From contig NC_089285.1 of the NCBI RefSeq assembly GCF_963678975.1, positions 11,642,694-11,706,693 of the forward strand: a DNA stretch of 64,000 bases, read 5' to 3'. Shown one piece after another: positions 23,940-35,900 of the stretch. Source of the stretch: Dysidea avara. Taxonomy: Eukaryota; Porifera; Demospongiae; Dictyoceratida; Dysideidae. A model generated the notes under the pieces. That model saw nothing but the letters and a program-made list of their open reading frames with translations. It made no database searches and had not been told where the DNA came from. Within the stretch, counting starts at the first letter, position 1, and each line of letters begins with the position of its first letter. The position numbers were made by a program, and so were the translations under genes.

Positions 23940-24230
23940 TTGCTACTACAGTAGTACTAGTGGTTTTGGGTGCACAAATTATTTTTCAGAAGTCTTGATC
24001 AAAACCATTGCAACCCCTGTATCAGCTACTGACTAGTTTTCAGAAGAATTGGGAAGTATAGTTTTAAATAACAGCATGTGTGTACTTAGATGGCTTCTAA
24101 TTCTCACTACTCTGAGGTGTAGACATTATAGGCACTTTCTACTTGTAGTCAACAAACATGCTTGTTTAACAGTTGTTATGCAAATTATTGATCGGTATTG
24201 ATATCAGTTCTTGCATGAAGTGTACTGATA

Positions 24231-24610
24231 GTATGTTCACGTTGAGCTGAACCCTGAAAAACAGCTAAAAATTAAAAGTGGATTTTTTCTCAAAAGATTT
24301 AACATTTCAACCAACCAGATGATTATTGGTAACAGCAAAGGTGTTAACAACAGACACGTACAGTTTGGATCCATTACAAGTTCGGGAAAGGGCTATAATG
24401 GACACTGTACTTATATGGCTTCCCCATAGGAAATGTATTGTGAAATTTTTGATTGGCCGTAAATATTATGTAAAACATTTGAACAACAAGATTTTAAAAT
24501 ATTTTTAGCGGGTCAAGCAGTACTACAAATGAGCCAAATTTCAAGATCGTGTATAACTGCATCTGTGAGTTATTAAATGTTTTTGAGGATTCAGCTCAAC
24601 GTGAACATAC
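24231..24610. mobile_element. Tc1/mariner-type MITE inside the IS3EU-like element
   Basis: 380 bp with near-perfect inverted ends GTATGTTCACGTTGAGCTGA (about 30 bp long), flanked by TA on both sides. It lies just upstream of the transposase gene and may have displaced that gene's 5' exon or promoter. A 60-codon open frame inside matches nothing I know. Confidence 0.75.
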
Positions 24611-24766
24611 TATATATTGTATATGTGGGATAGAAACTGCCATAGTATCCAGTCATGCACCAATCCAATTTTCAGTACATCTTTAAAGATACAGCATAAA
24701 ATCTTATTTAGTTGTATACAGTCAGTTCTACTGTACCCTGTTTACAACATCATTGTATTTGCACAG

Positions 24767-26485
24767 ATGACTGAGATGCTGAGGAAGATCGGTCTGTTGC
24801 ACCTTGCAGGGAATTTTGAGCAGGAGAAAGTGAGAATTTATGCATTATAAAACATTATGCTCCTGTACATTCCTATAGGTGACACCAATGCTTGTACCGA
24901 GTTTAACAGATAAACAACTAACAGACTTGGGTGTCACTGCAATTGGTGACAAAGCCATGTTAAGAGCAGCTGGTTTTTGTCATCCTCAATATATTGAATG
25001 TAAGTATTATAGCTATATAATAAATCAAAAAAATAACATTTTATTGCATGCATTCTACCTTATATAGGGCATTTCAGAAAACTACTAGATCATCTTACCA
25101 TGTCACATGATGATGCCAGTCAAAATCTAGAGGATATCGAGGCTGCTATTGATGTGTTGGATTTTATCACTGATCAATGTCCAAGGGAATTCCAAATTAG
25201 TCATCTGAATCGCCTACGATCCCGTTTTCTATCACTGCATCAACAGCTGGCAATGCAGTCAGGTACCTGTACCTCTCTGGCTGTTGGATTAGTAGATTCT
25301 TCAGCAGAATCACATTCAACAGGAAGACCTAAGCTTTGTGTGAACTTGGAATTGGTTGAAGTGTTACATTCAGCTGGATTTAAGATACAGGAAATAGCCA
25401 GTTCATTGCTAATCAGTAGGGTGACCTTATGGAGGAGACTAAAAGAAGAAGATATAACACTGTCGAGATATTCAGGGATGTCTGACCATGAGCTAGATGA
25501 CATTGTTAGAGAAATCAAAAGCAGGCATCCTTTCAGTGGCTTTGGTTTAATATATGGTACTATTAAGAGTAGAGGGGTTACTATCCAGCGATACCGACTA
25601 CGTGACAGCATAAGAAGGGTTGATCCAATTAGAACAAGTGCTAGATTGAACCAGGCTGTTCAAAGGAGAAAATACAGTGTGCCAGGGCCTAATGCACTCT
25701 GGCACATTGACGGTAATCACAGCCTAATCCGCTGGCGATTTGTTATTCATGGAGGGGTTGATGGCTTTTCACGTATGATAACCTATCTACATTGTTCGAC
25801 AAACAACAGAAGTCACACTGTCTATGAATTGTTTGTTCATGCTGTTGAATGCAATGGATGCCCATCTCGTGTCAGGTCAGACAAAGGTGTTGAAAATGGA
25901 GAAGTATATGTATACATGGTAACCACACGTGGAACTGGTAGGCATAGTCACATAGCTGGTTCATCAACTCATAACCAGAGGATAGAGAGGATGTGGAGAG
26001 ATGTTTTCAGGTGTGTATTGTCTACATTTTATGCACTGTTTTATCACTTGGAAGACCAAAGGATCCTTGATCCCTTGTCAGATATCGATTTGTTTGTTTC
26101 GCACATAGTATTTTTGTCACGAATAAACCATTGTCTTAAAGAATTCAGGGAAAGCTGGAATAATCACCCAATGAGAAATGAAAGAAATTGGTCACCCAGG
26201 AAGATTTGGCTTAATGGCATTATAAATCCAAACAATGCTGGACAAACTGCTGTGCAGGACTGTGAAGTAAACCCTGACATATTTGGTGTTGATGATGATG
26301 GCCCACTTGGTTTAGAGCTTGACCCAAATGAAGAAGCTGTAATTGTGCCAGAAACATTGTCTCCTATTAATGAAGATCAATTGACTGAATTTGTTGACCA
26401 AATAGATCCTTTAGGTGACTGCGATGACTTTGGTTTTGAGAAATATAGTGAAGCACGTCAGTTGTTACATAGAATTATTCAGTAA
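24767..26485 (+). CDS. SAM-domain integrase-type (D,D34E) transposase of the IS3EU-like element
   Basis: Three exons: 24767-24829, 24879-24999 and 25068-26485, with introns of 49 and 68 bp in phase. Exons 1 and 2 encode a SAM domain (MTEMLRKIGLLHLAGNFEQ, then LTDKQLTDLGVTAIGDKAML). Exon 3 has a helical segment, a helix-turn-helix (IQEIASSLLISRVTLWRRL), then the integrase core: WHIDGNHSL, VRSDKGVENG and HNQRIERMWRD. Counting from the exon-3 ATG at 25100, the catalytic residues are D204, D261 and E296, giving D-x56-D-x34-E, as in IS3 and retroviral integrases. The C-terminal tail is acidic. A further 5' exon may exist, because the ATG follows a GCACAG acceptor-like site, as it does in the HECT gene. 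The frame is intact throughout. Strand transfer and end cleavage are the expected activities. Confidence 0.85.
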
Positions 26486-26615
26486 AATTTATAATGTTGC
26501 AGTGCACATGTTTATTTTGTATTGTGAAAGTTTAAAACAAAACATATCCTAATATTCCAATTTGCACAAAAAATACTAACAGAATTATGTTTACTGAGTA
26601 CTACTGATTCATGTA
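26486..26615. other. Tail-to-tail gap between the two transposon genes
   Basis: 130 bp of AT-rich sequence separates the convergent stops. Polyadenylation-like AT-rich sequence is present on both strands, but no distinct motif was assigned. Confidence 0.6.
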
Positions 26616-29600
26616 TTAAATCATAGTGTATGATCTTCTTGTATTTGGTATCAGTGCTTTTAGAGCACAACTAAATATCTGGTAATCATGTACTGATAAT
26701 GGTATAGTGAGCTTCATAAAGCACGTAGATGCTGCAATATTAGATGAGCTGTCGAACTCCACCTGTATCCTCTTCCTGACAATCTGCCTTCCTCCAGTTA
26801 TGTATTTGAGAAAATCTACTAATTCTGTATAATAAAGTAAAGTGAAATAACAATGACAACAACATACAGTATGTATATAATTATGCAGTAGTGCATATTG
26901 CAGTGCTTCAAGTATGGTATACCGCCGGTATTTCTATAAATATAAGCTGTGAGAAATTTTCACAAGTGAAATTTTTGTGTTAAAAATTTTCACCGGTGTC
27001 CTCAAGCAATGACAATTTTTTAACAATGAATTATGTAGTTTTAAAATTATCTGTCCTTTTTGTATAATAGCAGAATAACAAGCAGTGAAACTTAAGTGTG
27101 GCATCTCCATTCCATGGAGGCTGCACCCTGAGAGTTGTCCACCGGTCACAGTTGTATACCATTTGTACTACTCTGACCTGATGGAGAACATGACTCAATA
27201 AATTCAGAAAGCATTGAAATAACTCTGGATTCTTCATCGGTAGGGTTCCTTGGCAGAATCAATGCATCCCAAAACATTTCAGCAGTAAGCTCTTCAATTT
27301 CACTGTACACAAAATACTCTTCAAACAGGTTAGGAAAACACTTGATTATATCTAAGAGCCCAAGAGTAGAGAGACCACTGGAAAGTTGAAAAAACACTGC
27401 AGCTCTCTTAGAAATAGTGTCGTGTAAAATAATGTCTTGTATTAGGGCTGCCTTAGTATCAAACTATAAAGGTATTAGTATACTGCTGAGTACAATATAT
27501 CAGACTCAGTAACAACACTTACTGTAATCATGCGCCTTGTTCCAATTTCACTAATCAGATGATCAAATTGAGAGGTTGAAGTGACCCTTTCAAATCCTTC
27601 CTCTGTGTTTTTCTTTTGCAGCTATATGCATAAAGACAAAACCACTATCTATAACACACGAAGTGGCCAGTTCTCGAGGCTCAAAAAAAGTTTTAAGTAC
27701 CATCTATGACTAAGCGTATACCATTCATGGTTTTTGTCATTGATATAATGGTGCCTGCACACTGTTAATATAGAAGTGGTCATAACACACCAGCACAGGT
27801 GTAATATTACTGTCCAAACTGGCACATCTTTACAAGTGTAGTATGCACACCACATCAATCACACTAATAAGAGTGTGACCACAAGTTTACAAATGACAAA
27901 AAGCACTTAGGAGTGGGAGGCATGTCATGACAAGCTATTATCAAAGTCAACTACTAATTTCAGTACTATTTGTGAAATACTGCATCATCTACAGTTTTGC
28001 AATTGGTATTACAATCCTGGAATGTCAACAATCTACAAACAATGTGTCAGTCAGCAATTTACCTACTTTATAACATCTCTACTTAAACATTGTTTTCAAA
28101 ATGTATTAAAAACCTATATCACCAAGCATGGAGTTTCATTGTGGGTTTTAAATTTCACTCAACCAAGGCTTACATGTTCTACAGTACGATATGTACTGGC
28201 CCCTCTGATCATTAGTCTACAGTATTGTTATCCCTTTACCGTTGTTTACATTCTGATGTCTGATGACATAATTGATGTATTTTATTTAGCAATGAGCCAA
28301 TGGAAATTAATTTTGTTGATACAAACATATATACCAGCTTTGTGCATTGATCTGAACTGCCTGTGTGTAATGGCTTAGCACAAAATGAGTTTATTGTCAC
28401 AATTATATTTTAAATACATAAATTCAATGAAATTGATACTTTGTGATCCTTCTTACAACCCCTCAATGATAAAGGATGCCACAAAATACCTCTTTTAAAC
28501 ACTGGAATCATCTATAATGGCAGAGAATAGCTTTTCATGTATAAATATTGGTGTCATACACACCAATGTACAGTTACACTGCTTGTCTTATGTGCTTTAC
28601 ACACCATATCCTGAAAGTGTGACTGCACCCCAAGGGTGTGCTGCTGTTTAAGTGTGCTATGACCACCTGAGTTTTAACAGTGCATGAAGTTCACTGAAGA
28701 ACACAGCTCCTAATGGGCTATATGGGTATCACAAAATGGCAACTCGGGCCTTGCAGACTACTAGAAATTGCATATCCCTTCGTATCAAAAGGGGATGCAA
28801 CCATAATGTGATAATTAATGAATTACAAAATAATTAATGAGTTACAAAATGCAATTGCTGTGTGCATTTAACACCAAAGCAAAATAAATTACCATAGAAG
28901 TTTGATTTGGTACTAACTGGGTGCCTGGTTTTTAGACGTAGCATAGCATCAACTTGCTTTTCTTTAATGTTTAAATACCAAATGTAGGAATCACTCCAAA
29001 AGTAGCAAGTACCACCTAAAATGCTGCCTTTGAAAATCAGATCTTATGCAATGAAAATCACCTTTACCGGATAACATTAGTCTATCTAACATCTAACATC
29101 AATACAGTGTTAAAACAAGAAAACACTTAAAGACAGCTGGATATTCAATTCTAAAAAAATCGCCAGAACCCAAAATTTCAGCTGCCTGCCAGATCAGTTA
29201 CAAGGCTAGAGGCTAAATGAAGCAGTGCATGAATACCATTTTACATCATAACAATAAACTCAGTGCTTTTTGTGGTTCCGACATGTGTGTACCCTCTGCA
29301 CCATATCTTCCTTTTATTTTCAATCAAGCTGTTCTTATTTTCTTAATGCATTTAAACCATATCAAGGTGCTAATTTTCTGCATCAACACTTTCTTTGAGC
29401 AAATTTAGATGCCACAATATTATTTAAAGCACTTGCGCTACTGTAGAGGTGCTGGACACCCGTAGATACCTGTAACTTCATGACAGATTGACGAATAGAG
29501 GTTGAGCACACATACACCATACCTCATAGCAATCTATTCACTCAAACATGATGACCATACCACTTATTGGTCTGGCTGTATTATAATGACCACACCTCTT

Positions 29601-32484
29601 GATAGAGGCTGACTCTAATACAGCAGTAACCCTAATAGAACAGTCACATGTGTATAGCTGTATACTATAACAAAAAGCTAGGATTAATCTAGGGGGAGGT
29701 GGGGCACAGGCCCCCCTGGGTTAGCTATTTCCCCCCCTAGGTTTATACCTAAACTTTGAGAAATGGAAAGGTTTAATTAATCCCAAAGTTGCATAATCAA
29801 ATGGTCAATATTTAATGGCATCACAGTAAAATTTCACCAAATTGTGTAATTTATACCTAAATTTTCTTTTTTTTTCTTCCTGGGGGAGCATGCCCCCAGA
29901 CCCCCCTAGAATCCGAAGTGGCTTACTTCGTTTGAAGTTATTAATACTGTGTAAAACAAACTTACCATTTCCACAATTGCTAAAGCATCAACAGACAAAT
30001 CATCATTGGTAACATAAGAGAGTGCAAGCTCCTCTGACCCTGTTGCCAGATACCAGTATACATAAGGAGCAAGGTATGGGAAGCCAGGGCCTTCTTGTAC
30101 TAGTGAATGTACAATTAGAACACCCAAAATTCTGAATAGTGGTAATAATTGAGGGCTGTAAGTAGGGCGCAGGCAGTGTTTATCACCCATGAACATTGAA
30201 TGGGGATCCTTAAATGCAATTTCATCCAGCACATCTGTAAAAAACTGCCTTCTAATACCACCAGTATCAAGCCCAGGCTGATTTATATAGGAAACACGTA
30301 ATGGTCGGGATGGATCAAAGGTAACAGCTTTATAAAACAACAGAGCGTCATTTAACAAATCATCTTCATCAACTCTTACTTTCATTGGAGGACCATTCAT
30401 CTTCTGTTGTAACAATGAGAGGATCTTCTGAGAATCAATGTCCAGCAAAATGTTTATAGTTTTCTCATTGTTCATTGATGACAGCCCTTGGATCACATCA
30501 ATTGCATGTTTGGAGAAAGTAGGAAACATCTCATAAATTGCTGAGAGATCAAAACCATTCTCATATGTGCTAACAGAATCAAGAACCGGAGTAGGTGATG
30601 CACGAGCAATACTTGGGCCTGGAAAACTCTCAAGACTGTTGCTCAGTGGTATCAGCAATGGTCTAGTTGTTGGCATTAATCCAGATCTTTGCACCAATTG
30701 TGGTGTTGACATTGATCCAGGTCTTTGTGTTGATACTGATTCTGGTCTGTGCACTGATTGTGTTGACATTGATCTGGGTCCTTGTACTGGCGTTGAAACT
30801 GATCTTGGTCTTTGTACTATTGATATTGGTGGTGTCGACACTGGTTTTCGTGTTGACATTGGCCCTGGCATTGATACTAGTCCTGGTGTTTCCAGTAACT
30901 CATCATCATCATCATTTCCTTGTCACTTTCATCAGGACGGTCATCATTGTCATCATTCACTACCGCATCCCGCTTCAGTCGAACATATAAATCTCCTTGA
31001 CCACACAAATGCTTCACTGCAGTGCCTGACCAAGTAAAATCTGGTGCCGTCTGAGACACTCGACATATTCTCCCAACACATTTGATGAACTTGATATCTT
31101 GAGGTGAGCAATGAGAGAGATCAACTTCAGGAGAAGTGGAGGAGCTGGTGATGACATTGCATATGTTATCAAGAATTTCTGTTTCAGTAGAGTTCAAATC
31201 AAACTGTACCATCCCATTCAAAATAATGTACTTATCTAACCGTGAGAATTCTGATAAATTATCAGAGCCCATGTGCTTAAAAACAATCAAGTTTTTGCAA
31301 ATGCTGTGACGGCGCTTGGCACTTGTAAAAGTCAGTACTGTTGACTTGTGCTTTCCTTTCTTGGTAGGAGGAACAACACCTAATTCAAATTTGGGTCTAC
31401 AGCCCATCACCCCCCTGGCTTCTTGTATGGCAGTTAGTTGGCGGCTGGTGTTACCTATCAACAATCATAAAAGCACAATTTAACATTAAAACAGTTCAGC
31501 TAGCCTGAAGCTTAAAACCTCTTGAACTATATATACCTCTAGAAACTTGACAAGCTGCTCTCAACATGGCTTTGTCACCTATTGTGGTGACACCCAAGTC
31601 TGTTAATTGTGCATCAGTTAAATTTGGTACGAGCTTTGGTGTTACCTGCAGGAATGAAGAGGAACATCATTTTAAATACATAACAATTTACATTCTCACT
31701 TTTTCCCGCTCAAAGTTCCTAGCAAGTTGCATTAACCCAACTTCCCTCAGCACCTGAGCCATCTGCATAATATACAGTATATAATCATTACCGGCTATAA
31801 TATTACTGGGTTAACTATGGGTAAGGTCAGTGCTAGCTACTATATGAATAAGTCTCTGTTGGACATGCGTTGCTTTTGCTAGAATTCTTCAGTGATATAG
31901 GAGTGTTTATCCACTGTGAAAAACATTAGTAACAATGCATGTTTGTTGCTATTTTAAAAATGCATGACCCCTCAGTAACTGGAATTTAGTTAGCACTGCA
32001 ATCCACAAAGTTATGCAATTTGTTTTTAATGGCTTATGTATCTGAAAACCTTGTAAATATCAAATTATCTGATTGACATGGTATAATGTTATTGTTTTAG
32101 CTATAGCTTGCTAGCTACCTCAGAAATAATCTGGCCGCTGGGTTGCCGTGGTATTGCTGAGGCCGCGTGAGCTGGATGGCTGTGGCAGGCAGCGAATTTT
32201 ACACCCGACATGCCAGTAGGTCATCCCAGCCATGTTATTCACCAATCCTAGACCATGAGACCGTACACCTGCATGCATGCACTCCGAGCGGATGCACTCG
32301 GCACTGAGCATGTGTGACAACGTGTTAATTCATCCGACTTAGCTAGCTGCCGTAAATCAGGTAGTATAGTGAACAGATTACGCTGCCAACTGAATATGTA
32401 TGCACACATACAAAACCTCACCTCAGCTTGCTCACCATCCATCGTCTTAAATTTAAAGTACTGAGCAACTATAGCAGAACGCAC
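26616..32484 (-). CDS. SAM-domain HECT-type E3 ubiquitin ligase encoded by the IS3EU-like element
   Basis: Exons read by frame and splice sites: 32484-32422 (MRSAIVAQYFKFKTMDGEQAE), 31762-31700 and 31645-31537 (SAM domain, LTDAQLTDLGVTTIGDKAML), 31454-29966, 27621-27523, 27463-27178 and 26824-26616. The long exon has an unnamed domain (FDLNSTETEILDNIC, CGQGDLYVRLK), a serine/proline/threonine repeat tract (PGPMST-like) and the HECT N-lobe (DPSRPLRVSYINQPGLDTGG, GVLIVHSLVQEGPGFP). The last exon has the C-lobe (TGGRQIVRKRIQVEF) with the catalytic cysteine in STCFMKLTIP (codon 26721-26723). All junctions keep phase. One apparent 1-base frame change lies at about 30905-30925. HECT ligases take ubiquitin from E2 onto this cysteine. 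Why a transposon would encode one is unknown; stabilising or clearing a host or element protein is a guess. Confidence 0.75.
27750..28690. repeat. Long imperfect inverted repeat in a HECT intron
   Basis: Sequence near 27757-27810 (CACACTGTTAATATAG, GTGGTCATAACACACCAGCAC) is matched in reverse complement near 28635-28690 (CACTGTTAAAACTCAGGTGG, TCATAGCACAC). The spacer is about 800 bp. It may be an old fold-back element that inflated this 2.3-kb intron. The rest of the intron, 28690-29690, shows no clear feature. Confidence 0.4.
29690..29910. repeat. Fold-back element with CTAGGGGG ends, in a HECT intron
   Basis: Inverted C/G-rich ends: CTAGGGGGAGGTGGGGCA on the left and, in reverse complement, CTAGGGGGGTCTGGGGGCA on the right. 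A single related arm occurs at 43151-43200 (CTAGGGGGTCTGAGGGCATG), so this is a dispersed family. The right end lies about 55 bp from the donor site of the long HECT exon. Confidence 0.65.
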
Positions 32485-32650
32485 TGCTGTGTTATTGTAC
32501 TAGGCTTTCTCTCACTCTCACTACTCTTGATCAGCCTGTCCAATATCACTACCAACTAGATTGCTCTGATTGTGATAACGATACCAACCAAAAAAATATT
32601 TTATTATTGCTACGCAAAAATAAAATTTACAAAAATAAAACACTAAAATT

Positions 32651-32860
32651 GAATATATCAAATAATTCATTGAATATACCAAATAATTCATTGAACATAT
32701 CAAATAATTCATTGAACATATCAAATAATTCATTGAACATATCAAATAATTCATTGAACATATCAAATAATTCATTGAACATATCAAATAATTCATTGAA
32801 CATATCAAATAATTCATTGAACATATCAAATAATCATTTTGAAACAAATGGCCTACCATA
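32651..32860. repeat. Right terminal inverted repeat with nine 21-bp subterminal repeats
   Basis: Nine tandem copies (reverse complement of TATTTGATATGTTCAAT units), ending in the 26-bp unique terminus and followed by GTATTG at 32861-32866. The two innermost copies are the most diverged. Confidence 0.9.
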
Positions 32861-32999
32861 GTATTGTTTTGCTACAGTAAGTGATATCGTAATTCAAACA
32901 CAAACATGTAATAGTAATAACTGAACAGTAGATTTAATTTGTGCAATATGTAAGTAACTGTACTATAAAACTAAGAGGTTGATCTGTTTAACAAAAACT

Positions 33000-35900
33000 G
33001 GCTTCCATGATGTAACCATGTTCCTGATGCTATACCAAAAACAGCATTCCAGTGAACTTGATCAAGCCTGTTGCTTTCCTTACGATATAGCTAGTTATTA
33101 TGCCTGTCTTGCATGTAAAAGTACACTTGGCACAGCTTAGATGAACCATTTGTATGCTGGATATGAGCCAACCAGGTTTCATCACTATCACCCTTCACTG
33201 CAACCATGTCACCTGGCTCAGGGTACTGGGGTATTAAGACATCTTCTGATGTCAGTGGAATGTCTTCTCTTCTCTAGTCAATCACTGAAAAGCTGTTGTC
33301 CTCATTAGGATATAGCATCACTTTTCTAATGACATCCCTACCTCTAGCCATGATCATTCTGTCGGTGGCAATAACAGTGGGATTTCCACTATGTAAGTGG
33401 AAGCCTATTTGGTTGTATTTAAATCCTTGAACAAAAATGTGATGATCACCATTAACAGGGAACAAAAATTTCTTTGATGAGATTTTGATAACAACTGGTT
33501 CACTGGAGGTGTAATGGTTGATATATGCATCTTCATTAACTCTGTACAAGACTCCACTAAAATCATGGCAGGGAATGTACAGACTCCGCACTGAATATCC
33601 ATCAGCATTTGTGTGAGGTAATGGAGGTGGTATGCTAAGCAGTGTATAGGCTGAGTCCACTTCATCTTCAGGTACTGCAAAAAATGTTTAGCACCAACTG
33701 TGATCTCTTTGAATGAAGGGGTTGTCTTTGACAAATCACATGCCACTGGAAAACTGGGAGCGTGTGCCTATACATAAATAAATAATATATAACAACATGC
33801 ACAGTAAGGAAAAACCCTGCAGCATAATAATAAATATGTATTATTTTTCCTAAATTTTCTAGTCTATTCTGCGATTGCCAATATAAATATATCATTAGCT
33901 ATATGTGAAAGTTATACATTGAAATAACCATTTTCCTTACAAGGTAAACATTTTCATTCCAAATAAGCGGGCGTGAATTGTTCTCCATGAATTTTAAGAA
34001 CTCCCTTCGACATTCACTCCTAGCAAACGTGTGCTCAAGGTTCTTGGCATTTGAGGATCTTTGAGTGTAACCTTTCACTGCTCTTTCAAAAGAATAGCAC
34101 CAATAATTGTCCAGAGGCCCAAAACGTTTGATGTCTTTTGAGAGATGGATTAGATTATGCAAGGTCACAACACAACTTTTCATACCTTCTGCCTCTTCTG
34201 TCAAAATGTTGTGTCTTGCTACCAACTTCTCTAAAAGATCAATATGTACACTAGTTCTGTAAGCCTAACTAGTACCATCCAAGCAGAATAGTGCTCATCT
34301 GGGAGATCTTCCAAAACAAATTCAGAAGCTGGAAACACAAATTTCTGCAAATCTTCTGCTTTTCAGTGTCCAAACTTCTGTGTGACTTCTTGTGGCACTC
34401 TTCCTCTCTTAAGCTCTACCATAAACAAAGGTGATTACATTTACACAATATGTGCGTAAGTATGTGTCTATCTGTATATATGTATTTTGTTACAATAGGA
34501 GATTGATAGATTACCTGTTGTCCATGGAATTTTTTTCAACTTCTTGTCCACTGCTTGCTTCGTGAGAATGCCCTCATTAAAATAATAATGCAAGTGATGA
34601 CTTAGAATGTTGTGCATGGCATCAAACACTAAGTCCAGTGTTATGTTAAAGCCATAGAGTGCATTCAAATCATGTAAAATAGATAATCCAGTGAAACCTG
34701 ATTGTTTAGATTTATTAGCTCAGACAGTTGGTAATTCTTCTGCCGTCATCAAATCTAATGATGATTCAAACACTCTTTCTGACCAAGGATGGCAGAAATG
34801 ATAACAAAAATACCAAAATAATAGTTGGTGGCAGATGGATTTCTTTCACCTGCAAGAAACCACAATCTTTGCACCTCAGCTGAGAAATGCATTTGTAGCT
34901 ATAATAATTTATTGCATGTACACCACCATAGGCTTGCATAGTTTTGCAGCTAATATTATGGGGTTAGATTCTAAATGTTTTGATTTACTCCTCATAACTG
35001 AATCAGTAGTACCTTGCAATTCACATCTACGACATGGATGAATGCTACCATTAACAAATTTCCCAACTTCTGACTGAGCTGGATAGTCACCTGTCCACAA
35101 CAAAAGTAGACATCTCAACAAGGCATCACCAGATTGAGCTCCCAGGACCTCAGCTGAATAAGATACATTAATACCTGGAGAATAAAGTAAGTATATATGT
35201 GACCAGATTTTACAGAACCGAACCAAATCGCACATCAGGCAAAATCAAACTAACACCACCAGTGGATAGCTACACTATCTTACTACAAGTTTTGAACCTC
35301 AGCACTGCTCAAACTACACGAGGCTGGTTTTAATAGACGTCTTTTCTGGGTGGTGTGGAGTGCCCAAATGGCAGTTTCATGCCTTGTGAAGGACCTGGCT
35401 TGGCAAGAATCAGTGGTTTACTGGTGGACAGCCTTATGATGTTGGCCAGACGTGTTCTCTGTAGATTTTGCTACATATCAGCCACTAAGGAGCCAGCACA
35501 GCCCTGTAATCTCGTGTCTGGACTCCAATCGTGGTCTGCCTCCATTTTGAGGCCCATCTTTTGCCCTCCCCGCCACCCCCCAGCCTCCACCCCTTTGTGA
35601 GCACTCGTGATACTACTTCGCTCGTCCAACTGCTCAGATTTTCTATCTTATTTGGCGGGAAACTGTACAAGCAGCTACAAGTACTGGAAGTGGCTTGAAA
35701 GGTAACAGATTGATGCATCTTTTGTGTAAATTTCGTACGCGTGCTTGCTATCCTTGGAGAGTTATGCTGGCTTCAATTCTTTAAAACCGTTTATCTCGAA
35801 ACTTCTAATCTGAGATTTGGATCGTTTTTCCAAAATCCAGTCACATATGCTTATTAAACTTTATAGATATGCATTTGTAACATAAATATGACTTCATTTA

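Larger units (their letters stand above)
23224..32860. mobile_element. IS3EU-like DNA transposon carrying SAM-integrase and SAM-HECT genes
   Basis: 9637 bp. Both ends read TATGGTAGGCCATTTGTTTC as inverted repeats, continuing through CAAAATGATTATTTG. GTATTG is duplicated exactly at 23218-23223 and 32861-32866. Inside each end is an array of a 21-bp repeat, 5 copies left and 9 right. Two spliced genes converge: the transposase (plus, 24767-26485) and a HECT ligase (minus, 32484-26616), their stops about 130 bp apart. The 6-bp duplication, TAT termini and IS3-like D,D34E transposase match what I know of the IS3EU superfamily; this assignment is inference. At least two MITEs have inserted within it. 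The transposase gene looks intact; the HECT gene appears to have one frame change. Confidence 0.85.

Noticed and set aside
28022-28378. 118-codon plus-strand open frame inside a HECT intron
   Set aside because: No family resemblance, hydrophobic AT-rich composition, and it lies in a likely fold-back repeat.
30567-31037. Plus-strand open frames over the HECT gene
   Set aside because: Shadow of the PGPMST repeat region on the minus strand, which has the spliced, domain-bearing frame.
32521-32861. Long repetitive open frames on both strands (NYLICSM and NISNNSL type)
   Set aside because: They are the 21-bp subterminal repeat read in frame (21 is divisible by 3), not proteins.
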